NCBI RefSeq assembly: GCF_002205165.1
Contig: NZ_NIVS01000017.1
Span: 1 to 64,000 of the forward strand
DNA length: 64,000 nucleotides
Reading direction: 5' to 3'
DNA from: Stenotrophomonas maltophilia
Lineage (GTDB): Bacteria; Pseudomonadota; Gammaproteobacteria; Xanthomonadales; Xanthomonadaceae
A model generated the notes under the pieces. It ran no database searches, was not told the DNA's origin, and worked only from the letters and a program-made list of their open reading frames with translations. Position 1 is the first letter of the stretch, and each line of letters starts with the position of its first letter. A program made the position numbers and the translations under genes. This document shows positions 24,303 through 33,052 of the stretch, piece after piece.

Positions 24303-26414
24303 TTACCAAATCACGACCTGCTGGTCGCCGGCACGCACCATCGGCGAACCGGCCTTGCACTGGAACGCAGCGGCGAAGGTCGGCAGGTTCGACGGGGCAC
24401 CCATCGCGCGGAACTGCGCCGGGGCATGCGGGTCGGTCGCCAGACGGACCTTCATGTTCTCCGGGGTGTACTTGGTGCGCCACACGGTGGCCCAGTTGAA
24501 GAAGAAGCGCTGGTCGCGGGTGAAGCCGTCGACCTTCGGATCTTCCTTGCCGGCCGAGGCCTTCTGCAGGGCATCGTAGGCAGTGGCCAGGCCACCCAGG
24601 TCGGCGATGTTCTCGCCCAGGGTCAGCTTGCCGTTGACCGGCTGGCCGTCCACCTTGTAGCCGTCGAACTGCTTGATCAGCTTGCCGGTCAGGCCGCTGA
24701 AGTTCTTGGTGTCGGCCTCGGTCCACCAGTTTTCGAAGTTGCCGGTCGGCCCGAAGCGGCTGCCCTGGTCGTCATAACCGTGGGTCATTTCGTGGCCGAT
24801 CACCGCACCGATGCCGCCATAGTTCAGCGCGTCATCGGCCTTCGGATCGAAGAACGGCGGCTGCAGGATGGCGGCCGGGAACACGATCTCGTTCTGCAGC
24901 GGGTTGTAGTAGGCATTGACCGTCTGCGGGGTCATGCCCCACTCGGTCTTGTCCACCGGCTGGCCGATCTTGGACAGGGCGAACTTGTAGTTGAACGCGT
25001 TGGCGGCACGTACGTTGCCCAGGTAGCTGTCGCGGCCGGTGGTCAGGCCGCTCCAGTCGCGCCACTTGTCCGGGTAGCCGATCTTCGGGGTGAAGGTTTC
25101 CCACTTGGCGATCGCCTTGGCCTTGGTTTCGTCGCTCATCCAGGTCAGGCCCTGGATGCGCTCCTTGAGGGCGGCGGCCAGGTTCTTGACCAGTTCTTCC
25201 ATCTTGGCCTTGGCTTCGGGCGAGAAGGCGACCTTGACGTACAGCTGGCCGAACGCATCGCCGGCATCGTTTTCGATCGTGCCCAGCACGCGCTTCCAAC
25301 GCGGCTTCTGTTCCTTCTGGCCGTTGAGGGTCTTGCCGTAGAAGTTGTAGTTCTCGTTGACGAAGGCATCGGCCAGGTACGGCGAGGCGCCATCGACGGT
25401 GTGGAAGCGCAGGTAGGCGCGCCACACCGACGGATCGGTGTCGCCCAGTGCCTTGCTCACTTCCTGGTGGAAGCTGGGCATGGCCAGCGAGAACTTCTCC
25501 GGCGCGGCGATGCCCTGGGCCTTGAAGAATTCGGTCCAGCTGAAGTTCGGGGTCAGCTTGTCCGCGTCGGCCACAGTGACCGGGTTGTAGAACAGCGAGA
25601 CGTCACGCGAGAGCTCGACGCTGGACTTGGACGCCTTGGCCAGGCGGGTTTCGAACTTGACCACGTCGGCGGCCTGCTTCTCCGCATCGGCGGTCGCCAC
25701 GCCGGCCAGTTCCAGCACCTTGGCCACGTGGGCCTGGTAAGCCTTGAGCTTGTCGGCGTTCTTGGCGTCGGTGTAATAGGTGGTGTCCGGCAGGCCCAGG
25801 CCGCCCTGGCTGGCGTAGGCCAGGTTCATGCTGGAATTCTTGAAGTCCGCTTCCGGACCGAAGCCGAACAGCACGTTCTCGCCCTTGGCTGCGCTGGTGC
25901 GCAGGTAGTTGGCGATCGCATCCTTGTCCTGCAGGCCGTCGATGGCGGCCAGGTCGGCCTTGATCGGCTCGATGCCCTGGGCGTTGATCTTGGCTTCGTC
26001 CATGCCGGTGGCCCAGAAGTCGCCGACGATCTTCTCGATGCCGGCCGGGTTCTTGACCGCCGCGACCTGCTCGGCGAGCTGGTGCTGCACGGCGACCGAA
26101 CGCTCGTCCAGGATGGTGAAGGCGCCCCAGCTGGTGCGGTCGGCCGGAATCTCATTGGCGGCCAGCCACTTGCTGTTGACGTAGTCGCCGAACGCACCGC
26201 AGGCGTCCATGCTGGTGTCCAGATCGGACGGGTGGAAGGCGTTGTAGGCCGGCAGCTTGCTCTCGTCGAGCTTGTACTCGGTGGCGGCCGTGGCCGCCGG
26301 CGCGGCGGTGGAGGCTGCGCTGTCCGTCGCCGGGGTTTCGTTCTTGCCGCAGCCGACCAGCGCGGCCGAAACGGCCAGGGTCAGCAGTACCAGTTTGGGT
26401 GTACGAGCGATCAC
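24303..26414 (-). CDS. M13 (neprilysin/PepO-like) zinc metallopeptidase, lipoprotein
   Basis: A 703-residue lipoprotein with lipobox LVGC, so anchored to a membrane and probably periplasmic or surface-exposed. It cleaves oligopeptides. The catalytic motif is intact: VIGHEMTHGYDDQG gives His541, Glu542 and His545, and ENIADLGG supplies the third zinc ligand. The substrate-binding NAYYNPLQNEIVFPAAILQP is also intact. The C-terminus has a CKAGSPM segment and ends VVIW, as usual in M13. GTG at 26414 is used because GGAGG lies eight bases upstream. It is a paralogue of the degenerate M13 gene at 18775 and is next to TonB receptors. Confidence 0.93.
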   Translation of the reverse strand: MIARTPKLVLLTLAVSAALVGCGKNETPATDSAASTAAPAATAATEYKLDESKLPAYNAFHPSDLDTSMDACGAFGDYVNSKWLAANEIPADRTSWGAFTILDERSVAVQHQLAEQVAAVKNPAGIEKIVGDFWATGMDEAKINAQGIEPIKADLAAIDGLQDKDAIANYLRTSAAKGENVLFGFGPEADFKNSSMNLAYASQGGLGLPDTTYYTDAKNADKLKAYQAHVAKVLELAGVATADAEKQAADVVKFETRLAKASKSSVELSRDVSLFYNPVTVADADKLTPNFSWTEFFKAQGIAAPEKFSLAMPSFHQEVSKALGDTDPSVWRAYLRFHTVDGASPYLADAFVNENYNFYGKTLNGQKEQKPRWKRVLGTIENDAGDAFGQLYVKVAFSPEAKAKMEELVKNLAAALKERIQGLTWMSDETKAKAIAKWETFTPKIGYPDKWRDWSGLTTGRDSYLGNVRAANAFNYKFALSKIGQPVDKTEWGMTPQTVNAYYNPLQNEIVFPAAILQPPFFDPKADDALNYGGIGAVIGHEMTHGYDDQGSRFGPTGNFENWWTEADTKNFSGLTGKLIKQFDGYKVDGQPVNGKLTLGENIADLGGLATAYDALQKASAGKEDPKVDGFTRDQRFFFNWATVWRTKYTPENMKVRLATDPHAPAQFRAMGAPSNLPTFAAAFQCKAGSPMVRAGDQQVVIW

Positions 26415-26581
26415 GTGATTGGCCTCCAGGCCGGAAAGTCATGCAGGAATGGCCCCGAAGGGCCTGTGGGCCAGACGATACGCCGCCGGCCCGGCCTGCA
26501 AGGGTGTCGAAGGTCATGGCCGATGGCAAGAGGCCTGATCCGGTCAACTGCGGACGTGGCCCCGGCCCGGAATGGCCAAGG

Positions 26582-26605
26582 AAAAGCCCCGCCTTGCGGC
26601 GGGGC
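26582..26605 (-). terminator. intrinsic terminator of TonB receptor A
   Basis: On the minus strand GCCCCGCC-GCAA-GGCGGGGC is followed by TTTT. The same terminator, nearly base for base, follows the paralogous receptor at 29797, so it was duplicated with the gene. Confidence 0.92.
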
Positions 26606-26630
26606 CTGGGGGTGTCATCCCGGGTTCGGC

Positions 26631-29444
26631 TTAGTTGGTCTTGGTGCCGAAATCGTACTTGGCCTGCACATACACCGCCCGACCGTACGGGTTGTAGATG
26701 CTGCTGTTGTACGGCGAGGCGATGTTGCCGGCGTAGCTGTGGGCCTGGCCGTCGGGCATCTTGTTGAACACGTTGTTGACCATCAGCGACAGGGTCAGGT
26801 TGTCCAGTGCCCGGTAGTTCACGCTCAGGTTGTAGGTGGTGTACGAGCCCCACTTGCCGGCTTTGTAACCGGACGGGTGGACGTAGTCGAAGCTCTCGCC
26901 CAGGTAGGACATGTAGTTCGGCGTCTTGCCGATGTAGTTGAAGTACAGCGTGGTGGTCCATCGGTCCTTGGCCCAGCCCACCGAACCGTCGGTACGGACC
27001 TTGGCGTAGGCGTCGTAGTACCACATCGCATACGGGTCGCGCAGCAGATCCAGATAGTCGTCGCCCGGCTGCGGCTGCAGCTCGCGCTTGAGGATGTTGG
27101 TGTAGTTGCTGGCGAACTGCAGCGAGCCGAAGCGGCCGATGTCCTGCACGTACTTGAAGCTGGCCGTCAGGGCCTGCAGGTTCTGGCGCGCGACGTTGAG
27201 CTTGGGCGTGAAGATCTGCTCGATGTTGCCGGCGGCATCGCGGGTGATCCAGTCGGCGACGTTCTCGCAGCTGGCCGAGGTCGGGTTGCCCTGGCCATTG
27301 CGGCAGTAGTATTCCGCGCGCAGCAGCTGGTCCGAGCTCAGGGTGTCGACTTCGTTGTCGATCTTCCAGTTGTAGTAGTCCACCGAGACCGAGAGGTTGT
27401 TCATCGGTGCCCAGACCACACCGGCATTCCAGACATCGGCGGTGATCGGTTCCAGTTCCGTATTGCCGGCCTGCACGCCGAACACCGACTCGTTGCCGTA
27501 CGGGCAGGCGAGGGTATCGGCCGGGGCGTAGCCGAGCTGGCCGCAACGGTAGTAATCGACCGCGCCGTTGGCGTAGTAACCGCTCTCGCCCTGGAAGGCG
27601 TCGGGCAGGGTCGGCGCACGGAACGCGGTGCCGTACTTGCCACGGAACAGCAGGCTTTCGATCGGACGGAACTCCACGCCGACGCTGTAGGTGGCCTTGT
27701 CGACGGTGTTGTCGGCGATCTTGTAGGCGTCGTAGCGACCCGAGCCGGTAACGGTCAGCGAGTCGATCAGCGGCAGGCGCAGTTCGGAGGTCACCGCGTA
27801 GTTGCTGCGATGGCCATTACCGGCCACCGAGGTGGTGCCCCACACGCTGCCGTCCATCAAGCGTTCGTCCGGACGGTAGTCCCAGCCTTCGCTGCCGGCT
27901 TCAGCCACCACGGCGAAGCCTGCATCGCCACCGGGCAGGGTGAACAGCGAGCCGTTGGTGATCTGGAAGCGGCCCAGGTTCTGCCAGGTCTTGCTCTGGT
28001 TGTAGGTATAGCCGGTGAAGCTCTGGAAATCGCCGGCCGGCAGCTGCGAATAGAACGCGCCCCAGTTCGGGCTGTAGATGTTGTAGCCGTCATCGGTGGT
28101 GCCCAGCACGGGGCCGAGCACGCGGTTTTCGAAGTAGCTGTCAATGTCATCGGCCCAGCGCACGAAGCCGCGCTCGGTGAGCTTGTATTCGCCACGGCTG
28201 AAGCTGGCGCTGTAATCCCAGTTGCCGAAAGTGCCGCGTCCGCCCAGCGTGACCTGGTAGGCCTTGTTGCGGTCGGTGTTGAGGATGTCCTTGTAGCCGT
28301 TCGGCCCGATGTCCTCAGGCGCGAACGCGCGCTGCAGGTTCATGTACTGATCGGTGTCCTGGTCATAGAACGCGCCGAAACTCAGGTCGCTGCCCCAGAA
28401 CGTGTAACCCGAACCCGGCGTGTACTTGACCTCTTCCAAGCTGTACAGCGCATCGGCGAACAGGGTGAAGTTGTCGTTCACATCGAACGTCATCGAGCTA
28501 TAGAACTGGCTGCTCTCCTTGTCGTTCTTCAGCGTGCGGTAGCCGGCGCCGTAGGCCGAACCGCAGGACTCGCCGGCCGCGCGGGTGCCCAGCACGGTGG
28601 TGCCGCCGAACTGGCCGGCGACGCTGGCGCAACGGGTCGGATCCATCATCACGAACGCATTGTTATCGGCGGGCAGATAGACCAGGAAATCATTGGCCGG
28701 CACCTGCGCGCTGTAACCGACGCGGTTGTTGGTGCGGGTCAGATCGCGCTGGTAGCCCCAGATCGGATTGCTCTTTTCGTACTGCACGTTGACCAGTGCA
28801 TTGAAGCGGTCATCGGCGCTGTTGAAGCCCTTGGCGCCGCTGACGCGGATGTTGTTCCCGCCGCCTTCGGTGGTGGCGCCGCCGCGGACGTTCAGTACGC
28901 CGCCTTCCATGCGTTCTTTCAGGATGATGTTGACCACGCCGGCAATGGCGTCCGAGCCGTACAGCGAGGACTGGCCGCCGGGCAGGATTTCGATGCGCTC
29001 GACGATGTCGATCGGAATGCCGCTGAGGTTGTTGAAGGCGTCGCTGCCGTTATAAAGCGCCGGATACTGCAGCATCGGCCGGCCGTTGATCAGGTACTTG
29101 GTGTAGCCCGGGTCCAGACCGAACATGCCGGCCGCTTCAGCGCCCTGGGTGAACGAGGCGGCAGTCTGGCCGCCCTGCAGGCCACCGGTGGTCAGCGAGG
29201 ACTGCTGCAGCACCTCGGAAATGCTGGTGAAGCCGCGGGTCTGGATGTCTTCGGCGGTGACGGTCAGCACCGGTGTGTGGTTCTCGATCTCGGTCTGCGG
29301 GATCAGGGACCCGGTGACGGTGACGCGGTCGAGATTGGTGGCGGCGTTGTCCTGCGCGAAGACGGTGGCGCTGGTGAGCAGCAGGCCGGTGAGGACGGCG
29401 GCGGCAAGCGGATGGCGCGAGATCGAATTACCTTGGCGAGACAT
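26631..29444 (-). CDS. TonB-dependent outer-membrane receptor (paralogue A)
   Basis: A 937-residue receptor with signal peptide (AAAVLTGLLLTSATVFAQ). TonB-box-like NLDRVTVTGSLIPQ follows, then a plug domain containing LINGRPM, GIPIDIVERIEILPGGQSSLYG (described in parts) and IAGVVNIILKER. The barrel ends YVQAKYDFGTKTN. It is clearly homologous over its whole length to the next gene upstream (29848). The two share the N-terminal SRHPL, the QTEIE(N/T)HTPV segment, LLFRGKYGTAFRAP and the ending AVYVQAKY(D/E)FG. The start follows GGGG. Size and plug motifs fit the Xanthomonadaceae receptors for large or oxidised nutrients. The substrate is unknown. Confidence 0.93.
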   Translation of the reverse strand: MSRQGNSISRHPLAAAVLTGLLLTSATVFAQDNAATNLDRVTVTGSLIPQTEIENHTPVLTVTAEDIQTRGFTSISEVLQQSSLTTGGLQGGQTAASFTQGAEAAGMFGLDPGYTKYLINGRPMLQYPALYNGSDAFNNLSGIPIDIVERIEILPGGQSSLYGSDAIAGVVNIILKERMEGGVLNVRGGATTEGGGNNIRVSGAKGFNSADDRFNALVNVQYEKSNPIWGYQRDLTRTNNRVGYSAQVPANDFLVYLPADNNAFVMMDPTRCASVAGQFGGTTVLGTRAAGESCGSAYGAGYRTLKNDKESSQFYSSMTFDVNDNFTLFADALYSLEEVKYTPGSGYTFWGSDLSFGAFYDQDTDQYMNLQRAFAPEDIGPNGYKDILNTDRNKAYQVTLGGRGTFGNWDYSASFSRGEYKLTERGFVRWADDIDSYFENRVLGPVLGTTDDGYNIYSPNWGAFYSQLPAGDFQSFTGYTYNQSKTWQNLGRFQITNGSLFTLPGGDAGFAVVAEAGSEGWDYRPDERLMDGSVWGTTSVAGNGHRSNYAVTSELRLPLIDSLTVTGSGRYDAYKIADNTVDKATYSVGVEFRPIESLLFRGKYGTAFRAPTLPDAFQGESGYYANGAVDYYRCGQLGYAPADTLACPYGNESVFGVQAGNTELEPITADVWNAGVVWAPMNNLSVSVDYYNWKIDNEVDTLSSDQLLRAEYYCRNGQGNPTSASCENVADWITRDAAGNIEQIFTPKLNVARQNLQALTASFKYVQDIGRFGSLQFASNYTNILKRELQPQPGDDYLDLLRDPYAMWYYDAYAKVRTDGSVGWAKDRWTTTLYFNYIGKTPNYMSYLGESFDYVHPSGYKAGKWGSYTTYNLSVNYRALDNLTLSLMVNNVFNKMPDGQAHSYAGNIASPYNSSIYNPYGRAVYVQAKYDFGTKTN

Positions 29445-29582
29445 GTGTAACCCCGTGTAGTGGTGATGTCGTGGCTTTCCCTTCCGTGGGACGTCTTGAT
29501 GGCGTTCAACGGTGACCGGTCCCATGGCTGTGTGACCATCCTTGGACGTTTTATTTTTCGTTCAGTTGGAGCCGGTGTGCGG

Positions 29583-29604
29583 CGAACGTAACACACGCTT
29601 AACG
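29583..29604 (-). promoter_or_regulatory. conserved receptor-promoter element, copy A
   Basis: On the minus strand it reads CGTTAA, three variable bases, then TGTGTTACGTTCG. Identical flanks and spacing recur upstream of the receptors at 29848 and 33053. A TGAC lies about 20 bases further upstream in all three, so the element may combine a -10 region and the transcription start or be an operator. Confidence 0.7.
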
Positions 29605-29796
29605 TGAAATACGCTGAATGGTCATCCGCGATGCGCGTGAAAAAACAACTTGGTGTGAAAGGTGTTGAAAAACAGTCATCTGCCGAACCATGAAAATTTA
29701 TTCATGTTTGAATCATGAGCAAACGCTGAATACGCCGGTCATTAACAAGTGAGATTAAATCGCCTGCCGCATTCCGGATGAAGGTGGCCCGACATG

Positions 29797-29821
29797 AAAA
29801 AGCCCCGCCTTGCGGCGGGGC
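29797..29821 (-). terminator. intrinsic terminator of TonB receptor B
   Basis: On the minus strand GCCCCGCC-GCAA-GGCGGGGC then TTTTT, the duplicate of the terminator at 26582. Confidence 0.93.
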
Positions 29822-29847
29822 TCTGTGTGTCATTTCACCGGCAGGAA

Positions 29848-32655
29848 TTACTTGGCGCCGAACTCGTACTTGGCCTGCACATACACCGCACGACCGTAGA
29901 TGTTGTAGAAGTAATTGTTGTAAGGCGTACCCGAGGTGCCCGGGTAGTTGCTCGCCTGGTTGTCGGGCATCTTGTTGAACACGTTGTTGACCATGACCGA
30001 GAAGGTCATGTTCTCCGCCGCGCGGTAATTCACGCTCAGGTTATAGGTGGTGTAGGAACCCCACTTGCCGGCCTTGGCGCCCGAGGGATGCACGTAGTCA
30101 TAGCCGTTGCCGGCATAGGCCAGGTAGTTCGGGGTCTTGCCGACGTAATTGAAGTACAGCGTGGTGGTCCACTTGTCCAAGGCCCAGGCCAGCGACCCGT
30201 CCGCGCGCACCTTCGCGTAGGAATCGTAGATCCACATGTTGTACGGATCGCGCAGCAGGTCCAGATACTCATCGCCCGGCTGCGGCTGCAGCTCGCGCTT
30301 GATCATGTTGGTGTAGTTGGTGGAGAACTGCAGCGCACCGAAACGACCCAGTTCCTGCACGTACTTGGCACTGGCGGTGATGGCCTGCAGGTTCTGGCTG
30401 GCCACGTTCATCTTCGGGGTATAGATCTCATCCAGCACGCCGGACGCATCACGGGTGATCCATTCGTTGACGTTGTCGCAGCTGGCCGAGGTGTTGTTGA
30501 CCAGACCATTGCGGCAGTAGTACTCGGCCAGCAGCAGCTGGTCAGAGCTCAGCGTGTCGACTTCGTTCTTGATCTTCCAGTTGTAGTAATCGACCGAGAA
30601 GGACAGATTGTTCAGCGGTGCCCAGACCACGCCGGCATTCCATACATCGGCGGTGATCGGCTCCAGGTCCGGGTTGCCGGCACGCTGGCCGAACACCGAG
30701 ACGCTGTCATACGCACAACCGGTGGTGTCGGTCGGAGCGTAGCCTGCCTGGCCGCAACGGTAATAGTCGGTGGCGCCGTTGGCGTAGTAGCCGCTCAGGC
30801 CCTGGAAGGCATCGGAGAGGCTGGGCGCGCGGAATGCGGTGCCGTACTTGCCACGGAACAGCAGGCTCTCGATCGGGCGGAACTCGACGCCGACGCTGTA
30901 GGTGGCCTTGTCGACGGTGCTGTCACCGATCTTGAACGCGTCATAGCGGCCCGAGCCGGTGACGGTCAGCGAATCGAGCAGCGGCAGGCGCAGTTCGGAG
31001 GTCAGCGAGTAATTGCTGCGGTGGCCGGCACCGGCCACTGCGGTGGTGCCCCACACGCTGCCATCCATCAGGCGCTCATCCGGGGTGTAGTCCCAGCCTT
31101 CGCTACCGGCTTCGGCGACGACGGCGAAACCGGCATCACCGCCCGGCAGCGAGAACAGCGAGCCGTTGGTGATCTGGAAGCGCCCCAGGTTCTGCCAGGT
31201 ACGGCTCTGGCTCTCGGTATAACCGGTGAAGGTGGCGAAATCACCGGCGGGGATCGGCGCATAGAAAGCCTCCCAGTTCGGTGCAAACACGGCGTAGCCG
31301 CTGCGGGTGCCGAGCTGCGGGCCCAGCACGTGTTCTTCAAAGTAGTTGTTGATCGGGTCGGCCCAGCGCACGAAGTTGCGCTCGGTCAGCTTGTACTCGC
31401 CGCGGGTGAAACTGGCGCTGTAATCCCAGTTGCCCAACGTGCCGCGGCCACCCAGGGTCACCTGGTAGGCCTTGTTGCGGTCGGTGTTGAGGATGTCCTT
31501 GTAGCCGTTGGCACTGATGTCTTCCGGTGCGAAGGCGCGCTGCAGGTTCATCCACTGGCCGCTGGTCTGATCCCAGAAGCGACCGTAACCGGAGGCTGTG
31601 CCCCACCAGGTGTAGTTGGAGCCGGTGACGTACTTGACGTCCTCGTAGCTGTACAGCACGTCGCCGAACAGCTGCAGGCGGTCGTTGACGTCGAAGGTGA
31701 ACGAGCTGTAGACCTGCGCGCTGTCCTTGCCGTTCTTGACGGTCTTGTAGCCCGGGCTGTAGATCGAGCCGCAGGACTGGCCGGCCGCACGCGTGCCTAG
31801 CACGGTGGTACCGCCGAACTGCCCGGCGACGTTGGCGCACAGGTTCGGATCCATCATCAGGTAGGCGTTGCCGGCGGCCGGATTGACGACCAGGAAATCG
31901 TTGGTCGGCACCTGGGCGGTATAGCCCTTGCCATTGGTGGTCCTGGTGACGTCGCGCTGGTAGCCCCAGATCGGGTTGCTCGATTCGAACTGGGCATTGA
32001 CGAGCACGTTGAGGCGGTCATCGGCACTGTTGAAGCCGGTTGCCCCGCTCACGCGGAAGGTGCTGCCGCCGCCTTCGGTGTAGGTGCCGCCGCGCACGTT
32101 GAGCACGCTGCCGTCCATCCGCTCTTTCAGGATGATGTTCACCACGCCGGCGATCGCGTCCGAGCCGTACAGGGAGGACTGGCCGCCCGGCAGGATCTCG
32201 ATGCGCTCGACGATGTCGATCGGAATGCCGCTGATGTTGTTGAACGTGTCCCCGCCGTTGTACAGGGCAGGGTAGGACAGCATCGGGCGGCCGTTGATCA
32301 GGTACTTGGTGTAGCTCGGGCTCAGGCCGAACATGCCAGCCGCTTCAGCACCCTGGGTGAACGAAGCGGAGGTCTGGCCGCCCTGCAGGCCACCGGTGGT
32401 CAGTGAAGACTGCTGCAGCACATCGGCCACGCTGGTGAAGCCGCGGGTCTGGATGTCTTCTGCGGTGATGGTCACCACGGGTGTGTGGGTTTCGATCTCG
32501 GTCTGCGGGATCAGCGAGCCGGTGACGGTGACCTTGTCCAGGTTGGTGGTGCCGCTGTCCTGGGCGAAGGCAGTGACGGCGCTGGTCAGCAGCATGCCGC
32601 TCAGTACGGCGGCGGTCAGCGGGTGGCGAGAAAGGGTGGAGCGATAGCGAGACAT
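29848..32655 (-). CDS. TonB-dependent outer-membrane receptor (paralogue B)
   Basis: A 935-residue receptor, tandem paralogue of the gene at 26631. The signal peptide contains AAVLSGMLLTSAVTAFAQ and is followed by NLDKVTVTGSLIPQTEIETH. The plug includes LINGRPML, EILPGGQSSLYGSDAIAGVV and LKERMDG, and the barrel ends AVYVQAKYEFGAK. The start at the second ATG is chosen because GGGG lies six bases upstream. It also aligns exactly with the paralogue's MSR...SRHPL; the first ATG directly abuts GGGG. Differences between the two are spread over the extracellular loop regions, as expected if they recognise different ligands. The substrate is unknown. Confidence 0.93.
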   Translation of the reverse strand: MSRYRSTLSRHPLTAAVLSGMLLTSAVTAFAQDSGTTNLDKVTVTGSLIPQTEIETHTPVVTITAEDIQTRGFTSVADVLQQSSLTTGGLQGGQTSASFTQGAEAAGMFGLSPSYTKYLINGRPMLSYPALYNGGDTFNNISGIPIDIVERIEILPGGQSSLYGSDAIAGVVNIILKERMDGSVLNVRGGTYTEGGGSTFRVSGATGFNSADDRLNVLVNAQFESSNPIWGYQRDVTRTTNGKGYTAQVPTNDFLVVNPAAGNAYLMMDPNLCANVAGQFGGTTVLGTRAAGQSCGSIYSPGYKTVKNGKDSAQVYSSFTFDVNDRLQLFGDVLYSYEDVKYVTGSNYTWWGTASGYGRFWDQTSGQWMNLQRAFAPEDISANGYKDILNTDRNKAYQVTLGGRGTLGNWDYSASFTRGEYKLTERNFVRWADPINNYFEEHVLGPQLGTRSGYAVFAPNWEAFYAPIPAGDFATFTGYTESQSRTWQNLGRFQITNGSLFSLPGGDAGFAVVAEAGSEGWDYTPDERLMDGSVWGTTAVAGAGHRSNYSLTSELRLPLLDSLTVTGSGRYDAFKIGDSTVDKATYSVGVEFRPIESLLFRGKYGTAFRAPSLSDAFQGLSGYYANGATDYYRCGQAGYAPTDTTGCAYDSVSVFGQRAGNPDLEPITADVWNAGVVWAPLNNLSFSVDYYNWKIKNEVDTLSSDQLLLAEYYCRNGLVNNTSASCDNVNEWITRDASGVLDEIYTPKMNVASQNLQAITASAKYVQELGRFGALQFSTNYTNMIKRELQPQPGDEYLDLLRDPYNMWIYDSYAKVRADGSLAWALDKWTTTLYFNYVGKTPNYLAYAGNGYDYVHPSGAKAGKWGSYTTYNLSVNYRAAENMTFSVMVNNVFNKMPDNQASNYPGTSGTPYNNYFYNIYGRAVYVQAKYEFGAK

Positions 32656-32742
32656 GGGCATCCCCGAGTGCGGTGTCGACGTGGGTGGGGCCGTCCATGG
32701 GAACGATTACATTCAGTGTTGAAGCTTTCCGTACTTCGTCAT

Positions 32743-32764
32743 CGAACGTAACACAGCCTTAACG
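32743..32764 (-). promoter_or_regulatory. conserved receptor-promoter element, copy B
   Basis: Same element as at 29583: CGTTAA, three bases (GGC), TGTGTTACGTTCG on the minus strand. It ends 87 bp before the receptor B start. Confidence 0.72.
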
Positions 32765-33004
32765 AGGCATACACGTGCTGGTCACATGACGATCAGGAAT
32801 GACGCTGGGGATATCCATAAAAAGTCTATTAAATCAGTCATGTAGCTTCTTGTATCAGCGTGTATCGCAAGCAACAATGAGGTTTAGCTGAATCCTTGGG
32901 TGTGAAAACGATTTCTAATTTTGGGTTCTTGCATGCAACTGGGGTTCCTTGAACCCTGCGTCGGGTCCGGGAGGGAGAGGGCCTGGCGGCGGGGGCTGAA
33001 ACGA

Positions 33005-33032
33005 AACAAGCCCGGCAATTGCCGGGCTTGTT
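33005..33032 (-). terminator. palindromic terminator of TonB receptor C
   Basis: A 28-bp perfect palindrome with arms AACAAGCCCGGCAA and its complement, 20 bases after the receptor C stop. On the minus strand a short T-rich run (TTTCGTTT) follows. Confidence 0.75.
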
Positions 33033-33052
33033 GGTCTTGCGTTCTGGATGGA

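Larger units (their letters stand above)
29445..29847. other. 403-bp intergenic region, receptor A promoter and receptor B terminator
   Basis: No gene is seen. Read on the minus strand it holds the terminator of receptor B (29797-29821), about 190 bp of AT-rich sequence, the conserved receptor element (29583-29604) and a 138-bp leader before the receptor A start. The leader is about 50 bases longer than those of receptors B and C. Confidence 0.75.
32656..33052. other. 397-bp intergenic region, receptor B promoter and receptor C terminator
   Basis: No gene is seen. On the minus strand it contains the palindromic terminator of receptor C (33005-33032), then an AT-rich stretch near 32815-32935, then the conserved receptor element (32743-32764) and an 87-bp leader. 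Confidence 0.75.
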
